From: Avibacterium sp. 20-132
GTDB lineage: Bacteria > Pseudomonadota > Gammaproteobacteria > Enterobacterales > Pasteurellaceae
Direction of reading: 5' to 3'
DNA: 64,000 nucleotides
Assembly: GCF_023611925.1 (NCBI RefSeq)
Contig: NZ_CP091456.1
Span: forward strand, 2,212,001 to 2,276,000
Shown: piece by piece, positions 28,473 to 37,416 of the stretch
Position numbering within the stretch: position 1 is the first letter of the stretch
How the letters are laid out: each line of letters opens with the position of its first letter
The notes under the pieces: model-generated
What the model saw: only the letters and a program-made list of their open reading frames with translations
The model's database searches: none
What the model was told of the DNA's origin: nothing
Made by a program: the position numbers and the translations under genes

Positions 28473-29783
28473 ATGGAAAATCAGTCTTTTCTACAAAAAC
28501 TTTTTAAATTAAATCAAAAAAATACCACCGCAAAAACAGAGATCATCGCAGGGATCACCACCTTTTTCACGATGGTTTATATTGTGTTTGTTAATCCTTC
28601 TGTGCTTGGTGATGCGGGGATGGATAAGCAAGTGGTCTTCGTTACAACCTGTTTAATCGCCGCATTTGGTACGATTGCAATGGGATTATTTAGCAATCTG
28701 CCTATCGCACTTGCACCAGCAATGGGATTGAATGCCTTTTTTGCTTATGTCGTAGTAGGGAAATTAGGGTATTCTTGGGAAGTGGGAATGGGGGCGATCT
28801 TTTGGGGTTCCGTTGGGTTGTTTATCTTAACCTTATTCCAAATTCGCTATTGGTTAATGGCATCTATTCCTTTGAGTTTACGCGTTGGAATTGGTGCTGG
28901 GATCGGCTTTTTTATTTCGCTCATTGGCTTTAAAAATATGGGGTTAGTTGTCGCAAATCCAGCAACCTTAGTGGCATTGGGCGAGTTACATAATCCACAA
29001 GTATTAATGGGCATTTTAGGCTTCTTTATCATTGTGGTATTAGCTGCGCGTAATATTTATTCAGGTGTACTCATTTCAATTGCTGTGGTTACCACGTTGG
29101 CATTAATTTTTGATGAAAGTGTCGTCTTTCACGGGGTTATTTCAATGCCACCGAGTCTTGCACCAGTCGTAGGCAAAGTGGATATTATGGGCGCATTAGA
29201 TACGGCTTTACTTGGCATTATTTTCTCTTTCTTATTGGTGAATTTATTCGATTCTTCAGGCACGTTACTGGGTGTAACGGACAAAGCGGGCATCAGCGAT
29301 GAAAAAGGGCGCTTTCCAAAAATGAAACAAGCGCTTTATGTGGATAGCGTGAGTGCGGTTGCTGGCTCGTACATCGGTACTTCTGCCATTAGTACCTATA
29401 TTGAAAGTGGGGCGGGTGTTTCCGTGGGGGGACGCACAGGAATGACTGCCGTTGTGGTCGGTGTGCTGTTTTTATTAACCATTTTCTTCTCTCCATTAGC
29501 CAGTGTTGTGCCAGCTTATGCGACTGCAGGCGCGTTAGTCTATGTAGGAATTTTAATGGCTTCAAGCTTAATTCGTGTTCAATGGGAAGATTTAACAGAA
29601 GCCACACCAGCCTTTATCACCGCAGCAATGATGCCATTTACTTATTCCATTACAGAAGGCATTGCCTTTGGCTTTATCAGCTACTGCGTGATGAAAGTGT
29701 GTACGGGGCGTTGGAAAGAAGTGAATGCACCTGTATTCGTAGTGTCATTACTCTTTATTGCTAAATTCGTTTGGGTTGGCTAA
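28473..29783 (+). CDS. Purine (adenine/guanine/hypoxanthine) permease, AzgA-like NCS2 family
   Basis: Inner-membrane proton-coupled purine transporter of 436 residues with 12-14 hydrophobic segments. Diagnostic segments are TEIIAGITTFFTMVYIVFVN near the N-terminus, LAPAMGLNAFFAY, and DSSGTLLGVTDKAG in the substrate/proton region, placing it with the E. coli AdePQ/GhxPQ group. Whether it prefers adenine or guanine/hypoxanthine cannot be told by eye. The PurR-like box upstream supports a purine role. Confidence 0.9.
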   Translation: MENQSFLQKLFKLNQKNTTAKTEIIAGITTFFTMVYIVFVNPSVLGDAGMDKQVVFVTTCLIAAFGTIAMGLFSNLPIALAPAMGLNAFFAYVVVGKLGYSWEVGMGAIFWGSVGLFILTLFQIRYWLMASIPLSLRVGIGAGIGFFISLIGFKNMGLVVANPATLVALGELHNPQVLMGILGFFIIVVLAARNIYSGVLISIAVVTTLALIFDESVVFHGVISMPPSLAPVVGKVDIMGALDTALLGIIFSFLLVNLFDSSGTLLGVTDKAGISDEKGRFPKMKQALYVDSVSAVAGSYIGTSAISTYIESGAGVSVGGRTGMTAVVVGVLFLLTIFFSPLASVVPAYATAGALVYVGILMASSLIRVQWEDLTEATPAFITAAMMPFTYSITEGIAFGFISYCVMKVCTGRWKEVNAPVFVVSLLFIAKFVWVG

Positions 29784-29794
29784 ATCTTTTTTAC

Positions 29795-29822
29795 TAGGGC
29801 GAGAAATTCGCCCTAATTTTTT
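29795..29822 (+). terminator. Terminator after the purine permease
   Basis: TAGGGCGA pairs with TCGCCCTA around GAAAT, followed by six T. An uptake signal follows at 29823-29831. Confidence 0.85.
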
Positions 29823-29925
29823 ACCGCACTTTTATTATTTTAGATTTGTCTTAAAAACAGGTAAAATATTGCCTATTTTCTGCCGCACTTTAATCCATTA
29901 CTGTCATCCTGAAGTTTATCGCACT

Positions 29926-30999
29926 ATGCCAAAAACAAGAAAAATCATTCATATAGATATGGATTGCTTTTATGCTTCCATTGAATTACGGGATAAACCT
30001 CATCTTAAAAACCTGCCTGTGGCGGTAGGTGGATCGGCAGAGCAACGTGGTGTACTGAGTACCTGTAATTATGAAGCAAGAAAATTTGGGTTACACAGTG
30101 CAATGCCAACGGCACAAGCCTTGAAGCGTTGCCCAAATTTAATTTTATTACCCGTAAATATGCCGTTATATAAACAGGTATCACAACAAATTCAGCAAAT
30201 ATTTCATCGTTATACGCATTTGGTTGAACCCTTATCTTTAGATGAAGCCTATTTAGATGTAACAGGTTGTGAACAATGCTCTGGATCGGCAACGTGGATT
30301 GCGCAAGAAATTCGTCAAGCCATTTTTGCCGAAACAGGATTAACGGCTTCAGCAGGTATCGCCCCATTAAAATTTTTAGCCAAAATTGCATCTGATAAAA
30401 ATAAACCGAATGGACAATTTGTCATCGAACCGAATGATGTAGAGGAATTTGTACGCAACCTTCCGCTCAGTGCCATTCCGGGAGTAGGAAAGGTAACCAC
30501 GCAACGCTTATTGGAAATGGGCTTAAAAACCTGTGCCGATGTACAGCAATTTGAGCCGCATTTATTACTCAATCAATTAGGCAAGAGTGGACAGCGTATT
30601 TGGCATTTTAGCCACGCTATTGATGAAAGGGAAGTCCAGCCCGAGCGATTGCGGAAATCCGTCGGGGTAGAAACCACATTGTTGAAAAATATAACGGAGC
30701 TAGAACAAGGGGAAGCGGTGCTAAGTCAATTGTATGAGCAATTAGTTAGCCGTGTGCAACGCGCTTGTCCTCATTTACCTGTGCAAAAATTGCGTAAAAT
30801 TGGTGTAAAGTTAAAATTTGATGATTTTCAAATCACTACCTTAGAGAAAAGTGCGGTGGATTTTAATCAAGAAAATTTCCGTAGATTATTGGCACAAATT
30901 TGGCAACGCCGTCAGGATAAATCCATTCGATTAATTGGTCTGCACGTTAATTTACCTGAACAACAAGAAGAAAAACAGATGAGTTTGTGGGAAAACTGA
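29926..30999 (+). CDS. dinB: DNA polymerase IV (DinB)
   Basis: Y-family translesion polymerase. Catalytic carboxylates are in HIDMDCFYASIE near the N-terminus and in EPLSLDEAYLDVTG. Helix-hairpin-helix and little-finger domains follow, and the tail EEKQMSLWEN contains a clamp-binding-like motif. I start at the ATG at 29926 (MPKTRKIIHIDMDCFY, 357 residues). The open frame runs back to 29758, but that part lies over the permease end and its terminator. No clear LexA box was seen in the upstream region. Confidence 0.95.
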   Translation: MPKTRKIIHIDMDCFYASIELRDKPHLKNLPVAVGGSAEQRGVLSTCNYEARKFGLHSAMPTAQALKRCPNLILLPVNMPLYKQVSQQIQQIFHRYTHLVEPLSLDEAYLDVTGCEQCSGSATWIAQEIRQAIFAETGLTASAGIAPLKFLAKIASDKNKPNGQFVIEPNDVEEFVRNLPLSAIPGVGKVTTQRLLEMGLKTCADVQQFEPHLLLNQLGKSGQRIWHFSHAIDEREVQPERLRKSVGVETTLLKNITELEQGEAVLSQLYEQLVSRVQRACPHLPVQKLRKIGVKLKFDDFQITTLEKSAVDFNQENFRRLLAQIWQRRQDKSIRLIGLHVNLPEQQEEKQMSLWEN

Positions 31000-31098
31000 A
31001 CCGTTAAATCTTGAAATTACAAAATTTATAATTATATTGGTTATTCCTTTAATCATTTATTGGATAATCAATCACATACTTACAATGAGGAACTTTCT

Positions 31099-31965
31099 AT
31101 GATGCGAATTTTACTTTTTTTAGCCACCAATATGGCCGTGCTAATTGTCTTTAATATTATTTTGAGCCTAACGGGTATCCGTGCGCAAGATGCTAGCGGA
31201 TTATTAATTATGGCAGCGCTATTCGGTTTCAGTGGCTCATTGATTTCCTTATTTTTATCCAAAACAATGGCATTAAGATCAGTGAATGGGCAGGTGATTG
31301 AACAACCACGCACGGAGCAAGAACGCTGGTTATTGAATACCGTTTCTATTCAAGCACGTGATGCGAATATCCCGATGCCAACGGTAGCGATTTATCATTC
31401 TGCTGATGTCAATGCCTTTGCCACTGGTGCAAGCAAAAACAATTCGTTGGTTGCCGTAAGTACAGGATTGCTCAATGCAATGACCAAAGATGAAGCAGAA
31501 GCAGTGCTAGCCCACGAAATCAGCCATATTCAAAATGGCGATATGGTTACAATGACCTTGTTGCAAGGAGTGTTAAATACGTTTGTGATTTTTATTTCTC
31601 GCCTTATTGCCAATGTGGTGGCGAGCAATCGTAACGACAACGGTGAAAGCAGCAGTGGCATTTATTTCTTAGTTTCAATGGTGCTAGAAGTGGTATTCGG
31701 CTTCTTGGCAAGTATGATCGCAATGTGGTTTTCTCGTTACCGTGAATATCGTGCAGATGCAGGTTCAGCTCATTTAGTCGGAAAACAAAAAATGATTGCT
31801 GCATTACGCCGCTTACAGCAACTTCACGAGCCACAACAAATGGAAGGGCAATTTGCTGCTTTTGCCATTAATGGTAAAAGAGGTGGATTAGCTTCATTAT
31901 TTTTAAGCCATCCACCGTTGGAAAAACGTATTGAGGCACTTCAAAAAAGTGATAGTTTAAAATAA
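31099..31965 (+). CDS. htpX: Membrane zinc metalloprotease HtpX
   Basis: Inner-membrane M48 protease that helps degrade misfolded membrane proteins. The zinc motif is HEISH with His139 and His143, and the third ligand is in the [10 protein letters not shown] segment. Two N-terminal and two central hydrophobic segments are present. The start is the ATG at 31099 ([11 protein letters not shown]), with GAGGA upstream; the frame's earlier start at 31060 adds residues not found in the family. 288 residues. A copy of the last codons reappears downstream within the repeat. Confidence 0.96.
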   Translation: MMRILLFLATNMAVLIVFNIILSLTGIRAQDASGLLIMAALFGFSGSLISLFLSKTMALRSVNGQVIEQPRTEQERWLLNTVSIQARDANIPMPTVAIYHSADVNAFATGASKNNSLVAVSTGLLNAMTKDEAEAVLAHEISHIQNGDMVTMTLLQGVLNTFVIFISRLIANVVASNRNDNGESSSGIYFLVSMVLEVVFGFLASMIAMWFSRYREYRADAGSAHLVGKQKMIAALRRLQQLHEPQQMEGQFAAFAINGKRGGLASLFLSHPPLEKRIEALQKSDSLK

Positions 31966-32077
31966 ACACTTTTTCGGGCAGACACATAGGTCTGCCCCTA
32001 CAAAATTCGTTTAATTATAATCAGTTATCATTCATTTATACTGGTGTAGGGGCGAACCGATGTGTTCGCCCTTTAAA
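31949..32077. repeat. Palindromic element, copy 1
   Basis: A 96-bp core (31976-32071) made of two hairpins. The left is GGGCAGAC/GTCTGCCC (31976-31997) and the right is GGGCGAAC/GTTCGCCC (32050-32071). Both are flanked inward by CCTAC/GTAGG, so the two ends also pair with each other. The duplicated block begins inside the end of htpX. An intact copy 2 lies 172 bp downstream. It resembles a non-autonomous palindromic (MITE- or REP-like) element; no transposase is present. Confidence 0.8.
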
Positions 32078-32090
32078 TTGTTACTATTAG

Positions 32091-32140
32091 CAAGACGTGT
32101 TGAAGCGTTGTAATAAAGAAGTGATGGCTTAAAATAAACG
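32091..32140 (+). pseudogene. Degenerate copy of the htpX 3' end
   Basis: Read in frame the DNA gives RRVEAL, two stop codons, then RSDGLK and stop. The genuine htpX end reads [13 protein letters not shown] and stop. The match continues directly into copy 2 of the palindromic element, so the htpX tail and the element were duplicated or re-imported together, and this copy has since diverged. Confidence 0.65.
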
Positions 32141-32249
32141 CTTTTTCGGGCAGACACATAGGTCTGCCCCTACAAAATTCGTTTAATTATAATCAGTTAC
32201 CATTCATTTATACTGGTGTAGGGGCGGACCGATGTGTCCGCCCTTTAAA
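32121..32249. repeat. Palindromic element, copy 2
   Basis: Core at 32148-32243, the same 96-bp length as copy 1 at a constant 172-bp offset. The left hairpin is identical; the right hairpin is GGGCGGAC/GTCCGCCC, differing from copy 1 on both arms so that pairing is kept. It lies about 100 bp upstream of epmC. Confidence 0.8.
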
Positions 32250-32344
32250 ATAATCAATGTGACTAAACCGCCATAAATGTTAAAATAGGGCGTTTTCAAA
32301 TTTTCAGGCACAGACTTTGTGCCTTATTATTTTTTGGAGTTGTG

Positions 32345-32881
32345 ATGGAGCATCGTTTAGAAGACATTATTGCCATTTTTAATCAATGCTTTGAGCAAGA
32401 ATATAATACCAAATTGGTCAAAGGGGGCGATGAGCCACTTTATCTGCCCGCCAATGAACATTGTCCTTACAATGCCATTTATTTTGCTCGAGGCTTTTAT
32501 AGTAGCGCTTTGCACGAAATTTCTCACTGGTTAATTGCTGGCAAAGCACGGCGTAAATTAGAAGATTTTGGTTATTGGTATGAACCCGATGGGCGTTCTG
32601 AACAACGTCAGCGTGAGTTCGAGCAAGTGGAGGTGAAACCACAAGCGTTAGAATGGATTTTAGCCACTGCCGCAGGTTTTCGTTATATTGCCAGCAGTGA
32701 TAATTTAAGCGGTGATCCCGGCGATACACAACCATTTAAACAAGCAGTGTATGAACAAGTAAAAATCTACGCCCAAAAAGGCTTACCGAAACGCGCAGAA
32801 ATTTTGCGTAAAGCACTCGCCAAATTTTATGGTACACCAGATAATATCAACCTCGATTTATTTGATGTCAGTAGAATTTAA
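32345..32881 (+). CDS. epmC: Elongation factor P hydroxylase EpmC (YfcM)
   Basis: Hydroxylates the beta-lysylated lysine of elongation factor P, the last step of EF-P modification. 178 residues, matching E. coli YfcM in EYNTKLVKGGDEPLYLPA, the metal-binding SSALHEISHWLIAGKARR and VEVKPQALEWIL. I start at the ATG at 32345, with GGAG 5 bp upstream; the in-frame GTG at 32342 is too close to that site. No epmA or epmB is nearby. Confidence 0.93.
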   Translation: MEHRLEDIIAIFNQCFEQEYNTKLVKGGDEPLYLPANEHCPYNAIYFARGFYSSALHEISHWLIAGKARRKLEDFGYWYEPDGRSEQRQREFEQVEVKPQALEWILATAAGFRYIASSDNLSGDPGDTQPFKQAVYEQVKIYAQKGLPKRAEILRKALAKFYGTPDNINLDLFDVSRI

Positions 32882-32911
32882 AAATACGGGTAAAAATCCG
32901 CAAAATTTATA

Positions 32912-32946
32912 CCGCACTTTGTTTACCTTTTATTTCAAAAGTGCGG
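32912..32946. terminator. Inverted uptake-signal pair after epmC
   Basis: CCGCACTTT (32912-32920) pairs with AAAGTGCGG (32938-32946). The 9-bp dyad separates epmC from the ABC transporter genes. Confidence 0.55.
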
Positions 32947-32981
32947 GGCAAAATTTCAATAAATTTTATACGGAACGTTGA

Positions 32982-33899
32982 ATGTTAGCATTAGAAATCA
33001 AAGGATTAACGAAAGAATATAAAAACGGCGTGAAAGCCTTGCATGGCATTGATCTCAGTGTTGAAGCGGGAGATTTTTACGCCTTACTTGGTCATAATGG
33101 AGCGGGGAAATCCACCACTATTGGGATTATTTGTTCTTTGGTTAATAAAACCGCTGGCGAAGTGAAGGTGTTTGGTGCAGATTTAGATCATAATCCAAGT
33201 CAGCTAAAACAGAATATCGGTTTAGTCCCGCAAGAATTTAATTTTAACCAATTTGAACGGGTGATTGATATTTTAATTAACCAAGCAGGTTATTATGGTA
33301 TTCCACGTAAAGACGCGTTGGCTCGCGCGGAAGTATGGCTGAAAAAGTTAGATTTATGGGATAAACGCGAGCAGCAATCACGCCAACTTTCAGGAGGAAT
33401 GAAACGCCGTTTAATGATTGCCCGTGCCTTAATGCATCACCCTAAATTGCTTATTCTTGACGAACCTACCGCAGGGGTAGATATTGAGCTTCGCCGTACA
33501 ATGTGGACGTTTTTGCGTGAGCTAAATCAGCAAGGCACAACAATCATCCTTACCACCCATTATTTAGAAGAAGCCGAAATGCTTTGTCGTCATATTGGCA
33601 TTATTCAGCAAGGACGTTTGGTGGTGAATATGCCAATGAAAGCGTTATTAGCAAAACTAGAAACAGAAACCTTTGTGTTTGATTTAGCCACGCAAGTGGA
33701 TAAACCAGAGATAATGGGTTACAACGTAACTTGGTTAGATAATAATACGCTTGAAGTCGAGGTGAAAAGAGAGCAGGGCTTAAATCAGTTGTTTTCACAG
33801 CTTGATAAGCAAGGCGTACAAGTATTGAGTATGCGTAATAAAGCTAACCGCTTGGAAGAGCTTTTTGTTTCAATGGCACTGAATAAAGGAGTGAAATAA
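32982..33899 (+). CDS. yadG: ABC-2 type transporter ATP-binding protein (YadG-like)
   Basis: Cytoplasmic ATPase subunit, 305 residues. Walker A is GHNGAGKST, the signature is RQLSGGMKRRLMIARAL, Walker B is LLILDEPTAGVDIE, and the H-loop is in TTHYLEEAEML. It is translationally coupled to the permease gene, the stop and next start sharing one base (TAATG). Together they resemble E. coli YadGH, an exporter whose substrate is not established. Confidence 0.92.
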   Translation: MLALEIKGLTKEYKNGVKALHGIDLSVEAGDFYALLGHNGAGKSTTIGIICSLVNKTAGEVKVFGADLDHNPSQLKQNIGLVPQEFNFNQFERVIDILINQAGYYGIPRKDALARAEVWLKKLDLWDKREQQSRQLSGGMKRRLMIARALMHHPKLLILDEPTAGVDIELRRTMWTFLRELNQQGTTIILTTHYLEEAEMLCRHIGIIQQGRLVVNMPMKALLAKLETETFVFDLATQVDKPEIMGYNVTWLDNNTLEVEVKREQGLNQLFSQLDKQGVQVLSMRNKANRLEELFVSMALNKGVK

Positions 33900-34666
33900 T
33901 GAGTTTAGCTTGGGTTGCCTTCCAAACCATTTTTATTAAAGAAGTTCGCCGTTTTACCCGAATTTGGGTGCAAACGCTTGTGCCACCGGTGATTACAATG
34001 ACGTTATATTTTGTGATTTTCGGCCAGCTTATTGGCAATCGTATTGGTGAAATGCACGGTTTTAGCTATATGCAATTTATTGTACCGGGGCTGATTATGA
34101 TGTCTGCCTTAACTCATTCTTTTGCCAATGTTGCCTCGTCTTTTTATAGCACAAAATTTGCTCGCAATGTGGAAGAGCTGCTGATTTCACCCACTTCACC
34201 GCACATTATTATTTTAGGCTATATGGCAGGAGGAATGGCGCGTGGATTGAGTGTTGGTATTCTGGTTACCTTAGTTTCGCTATTTTTCGTCCCATTACAG
34301 ATTTATTCTTGGACGGTCATTCTTGCGACCTTATTGCTTACCACAGCAAGCTTTGCATTAGGAGGCTTGATTAATGCCGTTTTCGCTCGATCATTTGACG
34401 ACATTAGCATTATTCCCACCTTTGTATTAACCCCTTTAACTTATTTAGGTGGTGTATTTTATTCTATCTCCTTACTTCCACCTTTCTGGCAAGTGGTGTC
34501 TAAATTTAATCCCATTGTCTATATGATAAGTGGTTTCCGCTACGGTTTTCTTGGCATTCAAGATGTCAGCCTTGTTTACACCTTCAGCGTTTTAGGCATT
34601 TTTATCACCGCACTTTACGGCATCGCCTATTCTCTAATCAGCCGCGGGGTAGGATTGCGGAGTTAA
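33899..34666 (+). CDS. yadH: ABC-2 type transporter permease (YadH-like)
   Basis: Inner-membrane permease of 255 residues with six hydrophobic segments. YMQFIVPGLIMMSALTHSFAN and LTYLGGVFYSISLLPPFWQ are typical of the ABC-2 family and of YadH. It overlaps the ATPase gene by one base, so expression is coupled. Substrate unknown. Confidence 0.91.
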   Translation: MSLAWVAFQTIFIKEVRRFTRIWVQTLVPPVITMTLYFVIFGQLIGNRIGEMHGFSYMQFIVPGLIMMSALTHSFANVASSFYSTKFARNVEELLISPTSPHIIILGYMAGGMARGLSVGILVTLVSLFFVPLQIYSWTVILATLLLTTASFALGGLINAVFARSFDDISIIPTFVLTPLTYLGGVFYSISLLPPFWQVVSKFNPIVYMISGFRYGFLGIQDVSLVYTFSVLGIFITALYGIAYSLISRGVGLRS

Positions 34667-34675
34667 AAAGAAAAA

Positions 34676-34695
34676 TGCGGTATTTTAATACCGCA
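34676..34695. terminator. Hairpin between convergent yadH and ppnN
   Basis: TGCGGTATT pairs with AATACCGCA around a minimal loop, containing an uptake-signal half. It probably terminates transcription from both sides. Confidence 0.55.
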
Positions 34696-34702
34696 CTTCT
34701 AG

Positions 34703-36067
34703 TTATCGAATAATTTCATAACAAGGCTCATAAGCCTCGCCGTCTGGGAGTTTCATTCGATGCTGGGTAATGAAATCTTGTAGCACATTGTCCACTTTCT
34801 CCATTAAATCTTTATCGCCTTTGAGCTGAAATTTACCTAATTCCGCAATGCGATCTTGTGTATCAGGCTTAATGTTACCCGCTACGATGCCAGAGAATAC
34901 ACGGCGAAGATTAGCGGTAAGGCTAACTTTGCTTTGGTTCATATGCAAATCTAAATTTGCCATATTTTCGTGAGTGGGGATAAATGGTTGTTGAAATTCA
35001 GGATCAATTTTTAATGACCAATTGAACCCATAAGAATCATTATTTTCATAACGTAAATGACGAATATCTTCAACAGCCGATTTTATATGACGCGCTACAG
35101 CCACCGGATCATCAATGATGATTTTATACAAAGATTGTGCTTCTTTTCCTAAGGTTTCGCCAATAAAACGATCAATCGTAGCAAAATAATCCGCACTTTC
35201 TTTTGGCCCCGTTAAGATTAATGGAATAGATTGCGCTTGATTTTCTGGATTGAGTTTGATGCCAAGAATGTAAAGTAATTCTTCAAATGTTCCCGGCCCA
35301 CCGGGGAAAATAATAATACCGTGTCCCATACGCACAAAAGCTTCAAGGCGTTTTTCGATGTCCGGCATAATAATTAATTCATTAACGATAGGATTAGGTG
35401 GCTCAGACGCGATGATTGAAGGCTCTGTAATGCCGATAAAACGACTATGTTTATAGCGTTGATTTGCGTGGCCAATCGCTGCCCCTTTCATTGGGGCTTC
35501 CATTACACCCGGTCCACAGCCTGTGATGATATTTAATTCACGATGCCCCAATTCTAGCCCTACTGCACGGCAATATTGGTATTCAATTTGATTGATGGAA
35601 TGGCCACCCCAGCACACGACCAAATTAGGTAATTCACCCACGATCAAGGCTTTGGCATTACGCAGAATAGAAAAGACTTGATTGGTGATGTGTACGCCAT
35701 CTTGGATATCACAAGGATTAATCCGTTGGCTTAGCACATTTACGAAGACAATATCACGCAATACAGCAAAAAGATGATATTGAATATTGCGGATAATATG
35801 TTGATCTACAAAGGCACTTTCTGGCGGATTATGTAGCTTCAGGGTGATACCACGCTCTGTCGCCACCAATTCAATATCAAAATCAGGATATTGATTTAAT
35901 AATTTACGGCTGTCATCGGTTACCGCACCAGAATTTAGCACGGCAAGAGAACAGTTGCGATACAGTTGATACAGTTCGCTTTTCGCTTGCTTGGTGAGTA
36001 ATTCCACTTCAAGGTGTGAGAGCTGTTCCATACTCCCTCGTGGATTAACATAATGAATATTTGCCAC
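34703..36067 (-). CDS. ppnN: Nucleotide 5'-monophosphate nucleosidase PpnN (YgdH)
   Basis: Cleaves purine and pyrimidine nucleoside monophosphates to base and ribose-5-phosphate; in E. coli it binds and is stimulated by (p)ppGpp. 454 residues. The LOG-type catalytic motif is [20 protein letters not shown], with [15 protein letters not shown] and [19 protein letters not shown] also conserved. The N-terminal regulatory domain starts [13 protein letters not shown]. It lies 9 bp after queF in the same direction. Confidence 0.94.
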   Translation of the reverse strand: MANIHYVNPRGSMEQLSHLEVELLTKQAKSELYQLYRNCSLAVLNSGAVTDDSRKLLNQYPDFDIELVATERGITLKLHNPPESAFVDQHIIRNIQYHLFAVLRDIVFVNVLSQRINPCDIQDGVHITNQVFSILRNAKALIVGELPNLVVCWGGHSINQIEYQYCRAVGLELGHRELNIITGCGPGVMEAPMKGAAIGHANQRYKHSRFIGITEPSIIASEPPNPIVNELIIMPDIEKRLEAFVRMGHGIIIFPGGPGTFEELLYILGIKLNPENQAQSIPLILTGPKESADYFATIDRFIGETLGKEAQSLYKIIIDDPVAVARHIKSAVEDIRHLRYENNDSYGFNWSLKIDPEFQQPFIPTHENMANLDLHMNQSKVSLTANLRRVFSGIVAGNIKPDTQDRIAELGKFQLKGDKDLMEKVDNVLQDFITQHRMKLPDGEAYEPCYEIIR

Positions 36068-36076
36068 TGCAACCTC

Positions 36077-36919
36077 CTATTGTCTGGCTAAGCGTGTATT
36101 GTGCGGTACGCTTTGAAAATTTGAGCGGAACGGATTAATATCCAGCCCACCACGGCGTGTATAACGAGCATAAACTGTGAGCTTTTCTGGCTGAGCAAAG
36201 CGCATTAAATCACAATAAATTCGTTCAACGCATTGCTCGTGAAATTCATTATGCTGACGGAATGAAATCAAATAACGTAACAATTTTTCCCGATCAATCT
36301 GCTTGCCTACATAATGAATTTGCAAGGATCCCCAGTCAGGTTGTTGAGTGATTAAACAATTTGATTTGAGCAAATGGCTCACTAACTGTTCTTCCACCTG
36401 TTTCGTCTCTTGTGTGCAATTTGCTAAATAATTGGGGTTGAATTGGTAATCACGAATTTCAATATCCTGATCATCAATGCAGTCGCCTTGTAATTCATCA
36501 ATAAAAGTGCGGTGGTAATTTTGTAAAGAATTTAACTGCACCTTGACTTGCCCATTCGCACAATTTGCTAGATCTTGCTGTAAGTGTTGTTGCACTTGCT
36601 CAGCCGTCTCGAAATGACTTTGATTAAAACTGTTGAGATAAAGTTTAAAACTTTTTGATTCGATTAAATTTTCACTGCGGAAATCAATTTCCACATCAGC
36701 AATGGCAACTTGTGGCACACCTTTGGCATTAAGCCAAGAGATTTCATAAGCCGTCCAAATATCTGCCCCAAAAGTAAAAGGTTGATTTTCCACAATCCCA
36801 AGCTGCTCACGGTTTAATTGGCGAGGTACGGCTTGTAGTAAAGTGCGGTCATAATTTTGTGCATATTTTGTTTCTTGCCCAAGTTTTAAGGCGTGTAAAC
36901 TTTCGTGATTGTAATTCAT
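36077..36919 (-). CDS. queF: NADPH-dependent 7-cyano-7-deazaguanine reductase QueF
   Basis: Reduces preQ0 to preQ1 in queuosine biosynthesis. Tandem T-fold (long, 280-residue type). The nucleophilic cysteine and aspartate are in [17 protein letters not shown], and the E(S/L)KSFKLY-type motif is [14 protein letters not shown]. The C-terminus [16 protein letters not shown] matches E. coli QueF. In the same direction as the VapD-like gene upstream (17 bp) and ppnN downstream. Confidence 0.96.
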   Translation of the reverse strand: MNYNHESLHALKLGQETKYAQNYDRTLLQAVPRQLNREQLGIVENQPFTFGADIWTAYEISWLNAKGVPQVAIADVEIDFRSENLIESKSFKLYLNSFNQSHFETAEQVQQHLQQDLANCANGQVKVQLNSLQNYHRTFIDELQGDCIDDQDIEIRDYQFNPNYLANCTQETKQVEEQLVSHLLKSNCLITQQPDWGSLQIHYVGKQIDREKLLRYLISFRQHNEFHEQCVERIYCDLMRFAQPEKLTVYARYTRRGGLDINPFRSNFQSVPHNTRLARQ

Positions 36920-36936
36920 TGTTTTTCCTTGTTTGA

Positions 36937-37362
36937 TTATTTCATATCTTCTAAAGCAAAAACTTCTTTACTTAATATTTCTGTAATTTGCTTTTGCGTT
37001 AATCCAGCGTCAATGAGATTTTTTTCTAGCATTGCTAATCTTTGATTAAATCGTTGTTTTGCTTGATGAATTTGATAAGCAATGAAGTCAGCATTGAGAT
37101 CACTTTCAATACGATAAAATTTAATATTTGAAATGCAAGGATAAAACCAATCAAATTTAGCGGTAAGTTCTTGAATTGCGATAGTTCCGTGAGCTTCACT
37201 AATTCCTTCTCTGCCTAAATATACGCTCCCTTGTAAATTATCAAAGCCGTGTTGGTCTAATACATTCCTAATATCATAATACGCATTATTATAGTTATTT
37301 CCGTGATAATTCTCTTTAAGGCAATTCGTATCCATATCAAAAGTGATTAAATAACGGCTCAT
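36937..37362 (-). CDS. VapD-like protein with C-terminal extension (putative RNase toxin)
   Basis: 141 residues. The first ~95 match the VapD family: start [12 protein letters not shown], the [21 protein letters not shown] segment, a middle [12 protein letters not shown] and the C-terminal [18 protein letters not shown]. VapD has a Cas2-like ferredoxin fold and in H. influenzae is an endoribonuclease paired with antitoxin VapX. Here about 45 residues follow ([19 protein letters not shown] onward), predicted helical and not found in the classical ~93-residue VapD. There is no room for a vapX gene upstream (54 bp), so it may be an orphan, self-regulated, or not a toxin. Confidence 0.75.
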   Translation of the reverse strand: MSRYLITFDMDTNCLKENYHGNNYNNAYYDIRNVLDQHGFDNLQGSVYLGREGISEAHGTIAIQELTAKFDWFYPCISNIKFYRIESDLNADFIAYQIHQAKQRFNQRLAMLEKNLIDAGLTQKQITEILSKEVFALEDMK

Positions 37363-37416
37363 TGTACAATTCCTGTGGTTATATCATTTTCTAAGTAATA
37401 TATTCTTTTAGTGTGC

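Noticed and set aside
29758..29925. 56 extra N-terminal residues for DinB
   Set aside because: They overlap the permease end and its terminator and have no family similarity; the ATG at 29926 gives the normal DinB start.
31060..31098. Longer start for HtpX
   Set aside because: GAGGA sits just before the ATG at 31099, which matches the E. coli start MMRI; the extra residues are not conserved.
31949..32249. Two repeats considered as a short CRISPR-like array
   Set aside because: Only two 96-bp palindromic copies, with no regular spacers and no cas genes; it is a duplicated palindromic element.
36937..37362. Possible Cas2
   Set aside because: The fold family is similar, but the sequence follows VapD, and there is no cas1 or repeat array nearby.
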